From assembly GCA_001557505.1 (NCBI GenBank), contig LSAX01000011.1, positions 1,798,001-1,862,000 of the forward strand: a stretch of 64,000 bases of DNA, in the 5' to 3' direction. Position 1 is the first letter of the stretch; each line of letters begins with the position of its first letter. A program made the translations under genes and the position numbers. This document shows positions 1-9,538 of the stretch, one piece after another. This DNA comes from Reticulascus tulasneorum (lineage: Eukaryota; Ascomycota; Sordariomycetes; Glomerellales; Reticulascaceae). The notes under the pieces were generated by a model. That model saw nothing but the letters and a program-made list of their open reading frames with translations. It searched no databases and was not told the origin of the DNA.

Positions 1-2
1 CG

Positions 3-606
3 TCTCCTGGTTCGGGCGAGGCTAGCCAGCCGGAGGACTACGTCCCGCCCGCCGCGGGCACCGGTAATCCTACTACTGTCATCGTCACTGCTACGGTCGA
101 AACAACACGGACAGTGACGAAAGACATAACAAAGGTCGTCACAATCATACCCCGGCCCCAGCCGACGTCGACGGTTAAGCCTCCGCCTTCAACACCCACG
201 CCTAAAGTGCCCAGCAAGTGGGACGAGGCGTTCATATGCTTCTGGGGGGGGACTTGGGGCAACTCGGATAGATGGAAGCCTCACGGGCAGGAGTTCTGCA
301 AGGACTTTGGCGGGCAGGAGCTCGATGCCATGCCGGGCGCACCGGGCGAGGCCTCGTGGCGCGCGTGGTCGTACAACTGGGATAGCCTGGACGTATGTAC
401 GCGTAGGCGCCGAGCCCGGGTGTAAATTCAAGATTGACAGGCGCGAGTGCGAGCGCATTATGGACCAGCTCGGAAACCAATGTTACCAGTGGGGTGGGCG
501 CATGAACAATAATTGTGCGAAGTGGCTGTTGGATCCAGGCTCGCATCTCGCGGGACAGGAGGGGGACGCACCGCCTGGTAACCACCCTCAAGGGCGGAAT
601 CCGTAA
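3..606 (+). CDS. C-terminal part of a secreted Thr/Pro-linker protein, apparently frameshifted
   Basis: The frame is open from the window edge, so the 5' part is missing. It reads a Thr/Val/Pro-rich linker (residues encoded by about 60-210) and then a Cys/Trp-rich domain (FICFWGG, EFCKDFGG, AWSYNWDSL). That frame stops at 423-425. The neighbouring frame continues the same kind of domain from about 389 (VRVGAEPGCKFKIDRREC, then NQCYQWGG and NNCAKWLLDP) to the stop at 604-606. No GT-AG intron of believable length joins the two frames. Removing one base of the CTGG at about 386-389 would join them, so a 1-nt insertion or an assembly error is the simplest reading. Spaced cysteines after a Thr/Pro linker suggest an extracellular protein. 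The C-terminal domain recalls those found behind fungal chitinase (GH18) modules, but that is a weak impression and no catalytic domain is in view. Confidence 0.5.
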
Positions 607-1312
607 CTCCTAGCAGGCACGTAGCAATTAAAGGAGCAGCTTGAGATGATGGGCTGGATTTGATCCATCTAATCATGGCTATGAAGGTGTCACATTCTCC
701 ATCTGCGTAGCCGATCAAACGCTTCACTTGATATTACCCACGTTCCTAAGCTTCGACTCAACCTTTTCCTTGACGATCGGGTCCATATCAACTTGGCACA
801 GATATCAAGTACGTATCCGCACAGATCGGAGTTCCGGGTTCCGCCGTGAGCACCTGCGCCTAACAAAAAAGCAAGGGGACAAGTCTACCTAGGTAGGTAG
901 CAAGGCGCAAGAAATAGGCTAGTATCTACTGCGTAGTAAGTAAGGGTCGACGGTGACTGGCGCCTGGGGATGACTGATTTGGATCATGCACAATTCGTCT
1001 AGGACCCTAGTGTGCGCTGTCCGGAATTAAAGAGGAGAGCTAGAGGCTTGGCAGGTTGGGGAACCAACTCTTCTGTTGGTCGTATTCGGGTCAGATTTCA
1101 AACCATTGATTGATTAGGCATTGATTTGTACGAGAACGAATGACCTGCCGTGTGACATCGAGGAGAAACCGGTGGCGTGCCAGACTTCTTTTAACGCCCC
1201 CGTTGAAGACCATACCAAGTGACCTTATCTACCCGCTTAAGTACTCCCATTCAGCAGATTCCTGGCTCGCGCCTTAATATCTCTCTATGGCTGCTATCAC
1301 CCTTTGGCCGGA
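607..1312. other. Intergenic, no gene seen
   Basis: This is the convergent 3' flank between the left-edge gene and FOL3. I see no coding-like frame. It holds one perfect TACCTAGGTA palindrome at 886-895 extended by a second TAGGTAG half. Confidence 0.6.
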
Positions 1313-2605
1313 TTACATTTCTCCATATCTTTTATAGGTATCGCCTACCAGATAAAGACTGCCACTGACAACGATAGGTCTGTCTCCAGCAATCTCAACT
1401 GCGCTGGTCATGGCTTCCTCAATACTAGAAGCTTCGTGCACATCCCCCTTGGATACACCAAGCGATAAAGCGGCCTCTCCCAACACTTGAGGCTCAACAG
1501 GAGCTAGCCAAGGCATGGTGGCACGCTTCTCAAATCGTAAGCTGAATACACTATCTCCTGACCGTAAGAGCGGCTCAAGTAGCTCCCGAGGAGACTTTTC
1601 CTCCTGTTTGGACATGGCGATTATCCACGTGATTGGCGTGCTCTCTTTTCGGACATACCTACTGATGTATTCGGCGAGGACATTCGCTGATTGTAAGTTG
1701 TGCGCACCATCTACCAAAATCGGAAGCTTCCTTGTAGGGTGCATCCTGGTGATATCCAACGACGAGAGTCTTCCTAGAGGGGCTACTTTCTCCAAGATTG
1801 CCACAGCCTCTTCGAACTCAAGTTCCGGTTCTGGAAAGGCGGTTTGAAATGCTGCGATGGCACATGCCATATTCTCAGCCTGGGACGGCAGCCGAGCCGT
1901 CTCATAGAGCCTCTGCAAGAGGTTGCCACGTTCTGTGGTAAGAATCAAGGGAGCCCCGACACTTTGCGCATGTTGCCTGAAGACCTCGAGCACCTCGGGT
2001 TCATTGCTTCCATCCGCTACGCATGGAACACCGGACCGCATGATGCCTGCCTTCTCCTTGGCGATCTGTGGGAGTGTATTGCCGAGGAACTGCTGGTGGT
2101 CCAGGCCGATCTTGGAGATGACAGTAACCTTCTTGTTATGGACCGCATTCGTGGAGTCCAGTCGGCCTCCAAGGCCCACTTCCACGACTCCCCAGGGAAC
2201 TTTGTGACTATTGAAAGCTTTGAAAGCCACGACTGTGTTAAGCTCGAACGGTGTGAGATTCGGGGAGCCATCAGGCAGCTTAGGGCATGTCTCCAGAGTC
2301 TCTTCCTCTATCGCGCGGTAGCTGCTAGCAGAAAGAGAGTGCTTGTTGATCTTGATGGCATCATTGGGCTCGACCAGGTAAGGCGAAGTGAACATCCCGT
2401 GAGACGTGTGTCTATGGGCTGCAGTCTCCCACAGAAGAGCTGATAGATAGGCGCATATGGAACCCTTGCCATTGGTGCCGGCAACATGAATCGCTTTCCA
2501 GAGCTGGGAGCCGGGCGCCCATGCCTGTTCCATGCGGCTCAAGCCGAGAGTGATTCCATTCATTTTGGAGGATTTCACTCCGGAGGTATCCTGAGAATCC
2601 GACAT
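1313..2605 (-). CDS. FOL3: Dihydrofolate synthase (Mur-ligase/FolC family)
   Basis: The 430-aa product ligates glutamate to dihydropteroate with ATP to give dihydrofolate in folate synthesis. It has the FolC/Mur P-loop GTNGKGS at residues 43-49, the LGGRLDSTNA motif that helps hold metal and nucleotide, and DGAHN in the C-terminal lobe. Length matches yeast Fol3 (about 427 aa), whereas folylpolyglutamate synthases (Met7) are usually longer and carry a mitochondrial leader. I therefore favour Fol3 over Met7. It is a single exon. The first ATG is used; the ATG at 2563 (MNGITLGL) is an alternative start and lies nearer to the point where the family's conserved region begins. The gene is divergent from ERG4, with about 0.9 kb between the two starts. 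Confidence 0.9.
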   Translation of the reverse strand: MSDSQDTSGVKSSKMNGITLGLSRMEQAWAPGSQLWKAIHVAGTNGKGSICAYLSALLWETAAHRHTSHGMFTSPYLVEPNDAIKINKHSLSASSYRAIEEETLETCPKLPDGSPNLTPFELNTVVAFKAFNSHKVPWGVVEVGLGGRLDSTNAVHNKKVTVISKIGLDHQQFLGNTLPQIAKEKAGIMRSGVPCVADGSNEPEVLEVFRQHAQSVGAPLILTTERGNLLQRLYETARLPSQAENMACAIAAFQTAFPEPELEFEEAVAILEKVAPLGRLSSLDITRMHPTRKLPILVDGAHNLQSANVLAEYISRYVRKESTPITWIIAMSKQEEKSPRELLEPLLRSGDSVFSLRFEKRATMPWLAPVEPQVLGEAALSLGVSKGDVHEASSIEEAMTSAVEIAGDRPIVVSGSLYLVGDTYKRYGEM

Positions 2606-3509
2606 GTACCAGCTTCAAGCCCAGCAAGCCAATGCAGCATTACTCATAAGGCAGAGAGTTTGGCGTTGCTTCGGTGACTATAGGGGTAAGTCTCGAGTTG
2701 GGCGCTCACCACGACTGTTGGATGATTCAGGGCAGATAGACGCAAATGGCAAGTTTGATCATGAACCCGGGTATGGGTAACGAGCGCCGTGGTGCCCTAA
2801 GATTTGACGGTGGGTATGCAGGCGTCGTGTATCGGGATAATGCCAGCATGGCCCATTCAAGATGAAAGTGGGCCTTTGAGCCGTTATTCCCAGACTGCGT
2901 GACTAAAGTTAATTGTGGATCTGGAAAATATATAGGCTCAGCGTGTAACTTAGTCCGTACTGTACAGTAGTAAGGTATGCACATAATGACCAGTGCATAT
3001 TTGCTAGCGGTAAAAAGTCTAAACGAATCTTGCAGCTCAATCCCTGCCAAATGGGGGACATCATCTGTACGAGTACGGACGAAGTACACCCACACGCTAA
3101 TGGCGTTAGAGTGGGGTACCTTTAATTAGCTGCTTTCTCCAGTGAACGACAGGTACCGTGACCCCTAACCCGAATCTCCAATGGCTGCTGCCCCCCCAGC
3201 CAACCGGCAAAAAAGGGGACAGAGTCAATAAAAAAAATATCGGGGAGCCAATTGAAGGGCAATCTCCAATAGCCCATCTCCCTGCACGCCACTTTTCACA
3301 CCGACAGGTCGTACTCGCACACGCGACCGACCGACCGACCGACGCTGCGGCTTTCCTTTCTCCATGATTCGGGCACTCTCGTTTCACCGCTGCTGAGCAT
3401 TACTATCCAGAGTTGGCTTCGTAGCGCGTACCCCTCGCTCGTTATCGACATCTACACGAAAGGTGCATGTCTCGGCATTAGGCTCTGGTTTCTATAAATC
3501 GCGGCCAAC
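2606..3509. promoter_or_regulatory. Divergent promoter region of FOL3 and ERG4
   Basis: About 0.9 kb separates the two start codons. No gene is visible. A short (CCGA)n run lies at about 3324-3343 and pyrimidine-rich tracts follow up to the ERG4 start. Specific regulatory sites cannot be assigned from sequence alone. Confidence 0.5.
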
Positions 3510-5748
3510 ATGTCGACTAGATACTCGCTCCGGGCGACTCCTAGGTCAGTTCTAGTCCCAACATCCAATCACCTTGCCCATTGAGGTGTTTGCCTTGCAC
3601 AATCTCTTGTTCGATTCCCCCTTCCGGAGCCCTGTTGTGTGCGTTTTCGAGTCCTCGAAGGCCGTGTCCAGAACGACCGCTGCATTGTTGGTACAAACGC
3701 CGGGCCTCCTTTTCATGCAATTGAAGAGTTGGATACTCTAAGCAAGACAGGGCTGACTGGATGCTTAGGAAGAAGGAGCTCTTTGATGGCATGGTAGAGA
3801 CTCCTGGACGAAGAAGATCTTCTCGGCGCCAGTCCGAACTACCAATAGACGCGGACGACATCGAAGGCGACTCCAGCTCTGCCGCGGAAAGCACAACTAA
3901 GGGACGCTCTGCAAGACGCAGACCTATACCGACGTTCCAGGACGGCATTGACGAGGACGAAGTGCTACAGAAGCCTGTCATGAACGATCACGCTGCCAAC
4001 GGCCATGCCACCAACGGTCATGCCACCAACGGTCATGCCACTAATGGTCACGCCACCAACGGCCATGCTACCAACGGTCATGCTACGAACGGTTCCGCCC
4101 TAAACGGTCACGCTGTCAATGGCCATGCTACCAATGGCCATGCAAATGAGGAGAAGCCTGCTAGCCAGACCAACATGGACGAGAAACTTCTCAACATGCT
4201 AAGCGGTCCACATCAGCATGGAGAGGTCATTGATGGCTGGGAGGTTGGTTCAGATCCCAAGGTGGACTCGTCTGGCGAATTCGAGTTTGGTGGCGCCGCT
4301 GGGACGCTCGCCCTAATGATCGGCTTCCCTCTTCTCATGTGGTATATGTGGATCGGCGCAACTTATTATGATGGCAAGGTCCCTAGCCGGGAACGTGGGC
4401 AGAGCTGGGCAGACTTCGTGAAGCACCTTGGAAACTTGGTTTACACTGGAGCCTTTCCCTCTCTTCGCGCATGGCGAATCTACTGGAGCTATTTCATCTT
4501 CGAGCTCGCCTGCTACGCACTTCTCCCAGGTGTTTGGGCATATGGTAAACCCCTGGCCCACGAAGGTGGAAAGCAGCTCAAGTACTTCTGCAATGCCTAT
4601 TGCAGCTTTTACTTCACCATTGCCGTCATGGCGACGCTTCACTTCACCGGAATTTTCCCCGTCTACACATTCCTTGACGAGTTTGGACCGCTATTGTCTG
4701 TGGCTATCGCTAGTGGATACATCGTCAGCTTCATTGCCTACTTCTCTGCAATCCTGAGGGGAGCCCAACACCGAATGACAGGCAGTCCCATCTACGACTT
4801 TTTCATGGGTGCCGAGCTGAACCCTCGTCTGTTTGGAATTGTTGACTTCAAGATGATGTGCGAGGTCAGGCTGCCTTGGTATATCTTGTTCGGGCTGAGC
4901 GCTGGAGCTTGCGCACGGCAGTACGAGAGATACGGGTATGTGTCTGGCGAGGCGGTCTTCCTCCTCATGGCGCATTTCCTATACGCCAATGCCTGCTCCA
5001 AGGGCGAAGAGCTTATTGTACCAAGCTGGTAAGTACTCTGATAGACAGCATTACTGGGCCATTTCTAATTGAACCAATAGGGACATGTATTATGAGAAAT
5101 GGGGTTTCATGCTCATCTTCTGGAACTTGGCTGGCGTCCCCCTCTCTTACTGCCACTGCACCTTGTACATCGCAAACCATCACCCTGACGTGTACAAGTG
5201 GAATCCTTACGCGCTTACCGCTCTATTCATCTCATACCTCTTCGTCTACTGGGTTTGGGACAGCGCCAACAGCCAAAAGAACCGCTTCCGCATCCAGGAG
5301 AGCGGCAAGATGATCCTGCGCAGGACTTTCCCCCAGGTCCCATGGCAAACCATCAAGAACCCCAAGATCATCACCAGTGCCAAGGGGGATACGATCCTTG
5401 TAGATGGCTGGTTTGGCCTTGCGAGAAAGATCTTTTACACTTGTGACGCCTTCTTTGCCATCTCCTGGGGCTTGATTACTGGCTTCGAGTGCGTAACTCA
5501 TCTTTGAACTGATAATGGGGATTGGAAATGCTGATTAGTAACAGGAGTCCATTCCCGTGGTTTTATCCTGTCTTCTTCTGCTGCATGATCGCGCATCGCG
5601 CCAGGCGCGATATCCGACGGTGCAGAGCGAAGTATGGTGATGCTTGGACGGAATACGAACGCCAGGTCCCATATCTCTTCATCCCCGTAAGTCGTACACC
5701 ATTTTGTGTCAATGCCCAGCCGCTAAAACTGCATAGTATGTAATCTAA
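3510..5748 (+). CDS. ERG4: Delta(24(28))-sterol reductase (last step of ergosterol synthesis)
   Basis: My model is join(3510..3544, 3769..5028, 5081..5488, 5545..5686, 5737..5748), 618 aa. The enzyme reduces the C-24(28) double bond of ergostatetraenol with NADPH in the ER membrane. The ERG4/ERG24 family signature is clear: many hydrophobic segments from about residue 190, GAELNPR, the LLVPSW-like segment LIVPSW, a [13 protein letters not shown] segment, and the C-terminal ends [14 protein letters not shown] and YLFIPYVI. The start lies in a 35-nt first exon ([11 protein letters not shown]) whose 224-nt intron ends just before KKELFDGM. The ATG at 3761 is inside that intron and should not be used. 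The last coding exon is only 12 nt and restores the conserved YVI terminus. The cytosolic N-terminal extension carries a run of NGHAT repeats. All phases agree across the four introns. Confidence 0.93.
3998..4147 (+). repeat. Coding minisatellite (NGHAT)n within ERG4
   Basis: A 15-nt unit encoding Asn-Gly-His-Ala-Thr is repeated about ten times in a row, with the 7th and 9th units diverged ([10 protein letters not shown]). It occupies roughly residues 89-138 of the N-terminal extension, before the first membrane segment. Wobble positions vary between units, so it is not a very recent expansion. Confidence 0.9.
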
Positions 5749-6797
5749 GGGATCCCAACGCCGAACATATGTCTCCTCTTAGTACTCATCTTGCGCTGCC
5801 GTGCCTAATATTTACGAGCCGCTTGTGTGCAAGCAGTTGGCTGAGATCTGGTCGAGAGGTCTGGAAAAAAGCTAATGAGAGTTTGGAGATGGGTGGCTAG
5901 CATCAAAAGCCGCTGGCATTAAAAATTATAATCTTCTGGCAGCCTTCATTGACTGCCCGTTTTCTCTGTACATATTCATCTTTCCTAGACCTTCAATACA
6001 TACTTTCAATGCACACCGCGCAGTCCGACGAGACGAGAGTGACTATCTGGTTGGCACCTAACTTTCGCGGTCAACACTTGTGTTTGAGCACTCATGTGAG
6101 GATAGCCATGGAAAACAGGGTCACGCGATAATTCGCATCATAACTCGAGGTGATCCAAGCGCAATTGTCGGATGCCAACTCTGTGCCCGAGAGGATCCTA
6201 GCATCGTTGTTCGGGGTGAGCATGAGGCACGCGGGCAGCCTGAAAAGGTGCCCCGGTACCTCTCGCCTGTAATCGGTACATGCCTTTCGAATGTCTTGGA
6301 TGGTGTAATTGTAGCATCGCAATTTCCGCGCCATGTCAGTTGTGTAAAGTCTGACTCACGTTTACGTCGCCTGGCAGATCGCAGAGGAAAGACCTGGCCT
6401 TTATCCAGTCGCTGCTAGTGCTGGAGCGCTGCACACAGGGAGCTGGTTCACACAGTAACCAGGAACGTAGGTGTAAAGCGATCTGTTGAAGAGCATGAAT
6501 GTCAAACTAGACTACAGTTCTGCCCCATCACCATCTATGATGAGAGTTCGCCCAAAAATGAATAGCATGATGTCACAATAGTACATATACGATGTCCCCC
6601 TAGCGAATTACCCCATCCTCGATGGCATATCGCATATTTGTCCGCTCCACGTCTATGCCCCGACCCCTTTCAGTTTGAGAATCCATCCCTTGATGTATGA
6701 GAATATAAACTCTTGCAGCCTTTTGCTCCGTGATAGTCCTGGCTTAGTTACAGCTTGCCGACCTCTCTGTTGAGCATATTGTCTTCCGGGTGTACGA
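5749..6797. other. Convergent 3' intergenic region, no gene supported
   Basis: This 1-kb stretch lies between the 3' ends of ERG4 (+) and VMA3 (-) and should hold both 3' UTRs. An 80-codon frame on the minus strand (6334-6092) has a protein-like look with a few cysteines, but no start context, signal peptide or family match that I can defend. Confidence 0.5.
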
Positions 6798-7670
6798 TTA
6801 GTCGCAGACGGAGTTGAGGGTGGCCTTGGAGTTCATGAGTAGGGCAACGATCAAGCCGTAAAGACCTGCAGTTTGTGGTTAGCTTGATCCATGTAAGTAA
6901 CAGTATATAGAATAAGACCTACCCAGGACTTCTGCGAAAATGAGAATCAGAATCATGCCGACGAAAAGTCGTGGCTGCTGAGCCGTTCCTCGCACACCAG
7001 CATCACCAACGATACCAATAGCGAAGCCAGCAGCCAAACCAGCAAGACCGACCGAAAGACCAGCACCGAATTGGATGAAACCAGTGTAGAGAGACATGCT
7101 CTGCGATAGACCATCGGAGATAAGCACCGAGACGACAAGACCGTAGATACCGATGATACCAGCCATAATGACTGGCACAATATCTAGACACACGTTAAAA
7201 TCCGAGATATGATCGAAGGACAGGTTGGAGCTTATCCCATACTCTTGACGATCAGATCAGGTCGAAGGACACCCATTGCCGCAATACCGACACCGGACTT
7301 TGCGGTACCGTAAGAGGCACCCAAGCAGGTGAAGACGATTGCGCAGGTGCAACCCATCGCGCCGAAGAAAGGCTACTGAATGTTAGCATGGTTGAGCTCT
7401 AATCGTAAACGCGATGCCCAAATGGCTCATCGAGATTGTCGAGCAAGGGGCGACGTCATGGACTGATGGCTAGAGCGGCAGGGAGATGACAGACCGAATA
7501 GACTGGGCTAAAAGAGAATCAAGTTAGCAAGTAAGCTTTAGATAGATAGATGGAAGTAATTCAAGAGAAACTGGCGTCGTATTGGATGATTCCTGAAGCT
7601 CCAAATGATGGAGAGGAGCTCCGAGGTCGAGTAACAAAGCGCGAGGAACGTACCAAAGTTCTGAGACCAT
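6798..7670 (-). CDS. VMA3: V-type proton ATPase proteolipid subunit c
   Basis: My model is complement(join(6798..6865, 6923..7183, 7243..7372, 7495..7507, 7654..7670)), 162 aa. This is the c subunit of the membrane V0 rotor that carries protons across the vacuolar membrane. Four transmembrane helices are visible, with [16 protein letters not shown] after the short N-terminus, [20 protein letters not shown], a Gly-rich third helix, and the essential glutamate in the fourth ([13 protein letters not shown]). Length matches the family (about 160 aa), which separates it from the longer Vma16 c''. The first two coding exons are only 17 and 13 nt. Using them gives MVSELCPVYSPFFG, which matches the expected N-terminus. 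It is divergent from SNU13. Confidence 0.93.
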
Positions 7671-8240
7671 TTTGGCGGTTCAGATGTTGTCCTGGGAAAT
7701 AAAGAACTAAAGAGCTGAGAAGAGACTCTGTATCTGGAAGAAGGAAGGCAGAATAGGAATTGGCGACCGTGGGAGCGATGGTTGTCGTGTGTTGAGGCTC
7801 AAAGGGTCTGCTGCGGCTCTATTGTGAGGTGTGCTGGTTAAGATCTCGTTTCCGGGTTGGCGCTGTGGTTGGTGCAAGGTTTTGCTGTAGAAAGTGGAGC
7901 TTATGTAAGTCCCGGCTTTCGGCGAAACTCTTTTCCTGAACCACCGATCCGCCCGCCCAATTTTTGGAAGCGCAGTGAACTTTTTTTTTTTGAGCTCCAT
8001 TTCGATTCACTTTCCAGACCGATATTTTCTGCCTCTCACGAATTCTCAGGGCGAGCCAACGCAAGGAACCCTGATAACTACTGCTGAATTCTGTAAGTGA
8101 TCTCTTTCTTGATTTTCACCATGTTCAATCTCCCGTGAACGACTTTGTAGCTGCAACTTGAAGGATATTAGCTAACCCCGCCATTGCAGGCACCTTCGAG
8201 CATTTCCACAATCACCAATTCCAACACTCCCACTCCAACA
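7671..8240. promoter_or_regulatory. Divergent promoter of VMA3 and SNU13
   Basis: There are 570 bp between the two start codons, without a coding-like frame. A T10 tract lies near 7981-7990. It must contain the 5' UTRs and promoters of both genes, and possibly a UTR intron upstream of SNU13. Confidence 0.5.
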
Positions 8241-9077
8241 ATGTCTGCCGATCAAGGTGCCGGTAAGATCTTTGGACTGGCCTGGGTTTTCCCCCGATAT
8301 AGGCGCTAATTCTTCTAGCATGGCCACTGGCCGATAGTGCCCTGGAGCAAGAGATCCTCGACATGGTCCAACAGTGCCAGCGTACGTTCTTGTTCCTAGC
8401 AGCAATATCTTTCTTTCTAACATGTTTTACAGACTACAGGCAGCTCAAGAAGTATGCTCAGACTCCCCGGAACTCCTGCTCTTTCATTTGCTGAGACAAG
8501 GTTACTGACTTGGGTGTCTTCAGAGGCGCGAACGAAGCGACTAAATCCCTGGTAAGTGGGAGCATACCTCTCGCATATTCCAGCACTCTTGTTAACAATT
8601 TTTCAGAACCGTGGAGTCTCGGAGTTGATAGTCTTGGCTGCAGACACCACGCCCCTTGCCATTCTGCTTCATCGTAAGTAATTCCAATATGAGTGGTGAA
8701 GAGAAACGACTAATCGCAAACACGCAGTCCCGCTCCTTTGCGAAGACAAGAATGGTAAGCAAGACAAATCCTCTTTTTTGAACGAGGGGCAGCCAGGCTA
8801 ACGATGACCTATAGTTCCATATGTCTACGTCGTAAGTTAATCCATCATGGTTAGCAGTGTTTAACCCTAACTCATCGGCTATAGAACAGCAAGACGGCAC
8901 TAGGCAGGGCATGTGGTGTTAGCAGATCTGTCATGTTTGTGCCCTACAGTCCCTCATGTCGTTAGCTGTACTAACATATGTCACTACAGTGCAGCATCCA
9001 TCACCTCCAATGAAGGATCAGAACTCGCGGGTCCTATTAGAACCTTGAAGGACAAGGTCGAGCGACTCGCCATTTAG
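8241..9077 (+). CDS. SNU13: 15.5K/Snu13 RNA-binding protein of U4 snRNP and box C/D snoRNPs
   Basis: My model is join(8241..8262, 8319..8381, 8433..8451, 8524..8551, 8607..8673, 8728..8754, 8815..8831, 8885..8934, 8990..9077), 126 aa. It is an L7Ae/L30e-fold protein that binds kink-turns in U4 snRNA and C/D snoRNAs in the nucleus and nucleolus. Family signatures are the L7Ae core with GANEATKSLNRGVSE, AADTTPLAILLHLPLLCEDKN, VPYVYV and GRACGVSR. Length equals that of the yeast and human proteins (126-128 aa). Eight introns interrupt only 381 coding bases; the smallest exons are 17 and 19 nt. All donors are GT (the eighth is GTTTGT) and all acceptors AG, and phases agree throughout. Confidence 0.95.
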
Positions 9078-9312
9078 AATACCCAAAATAGAAGAAATTG
9101 GTGGAGTTGGTTTTCAGAGATCTCGGAAGGTCAATTGGGTGTTTCCTGAATGTCTAGAAATACTAAAATGGGCACACCGTGGGAGGTCGGCAGTTAGCAA
9201 TTAAACAAAACAAACATCAAACAATTTTGCGTGAAGCTCCCAGCCTTACCCTTTACCAAAAGAGTTGGTTGGTCTATTGTCCCCTTCCACTAGTGGCCCA
9301 TTCTGCATATGC

Positions 9313-9360
9313 TGACGTTACCAGCCGTGTGACAAGTCAATATGCAGACTGACGTTACCA
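9313..9360. repeat. Two direct copies of TGACGTTACCA
   Basis: An 11-base sequence with a CRE-like core occurs at 9313-9323 and 9350-9360, 37 bp apart, each preceded by an ATATGC-like stretch. It lies between SNU13 and the Sac phosphatase gene, about 180-225 bp upstream of the latter's ATG. It could be a bZIP-type binding site pair, which is inference only. Confidence 0.45.
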
Positions 9361-9538
9361 ATGGCGGGGTACTGCGCATGGGGATTTGAGACACCCATCC
9401 TCCAGCTGGGTATGATGTAAACACTCACCTTCAGCCATTGATTGCTGCAACATTATTTTTGCATGTTATGGTAATTTTGCATATGCGTTTTGCTCATTCC
9501 CCGGCGATTTGGTGATCTTAACTACCGGAGGTTGCAAA

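Noticed and set aside
3761..3768. ATG at 3761 as the ERG4 start
   Set aside because: It lies inside intron 1; the upstream 35-nt exon with a GT donor joins in phase and gives the better N-terminus.
6092..6334. Minus-strand 80-codon frame with cysteines, superficially like a small secreted protein
   Set aside because: No signal peptide, no splice partner and it lies in the convergent 3' region of two genes; no defensible family match.
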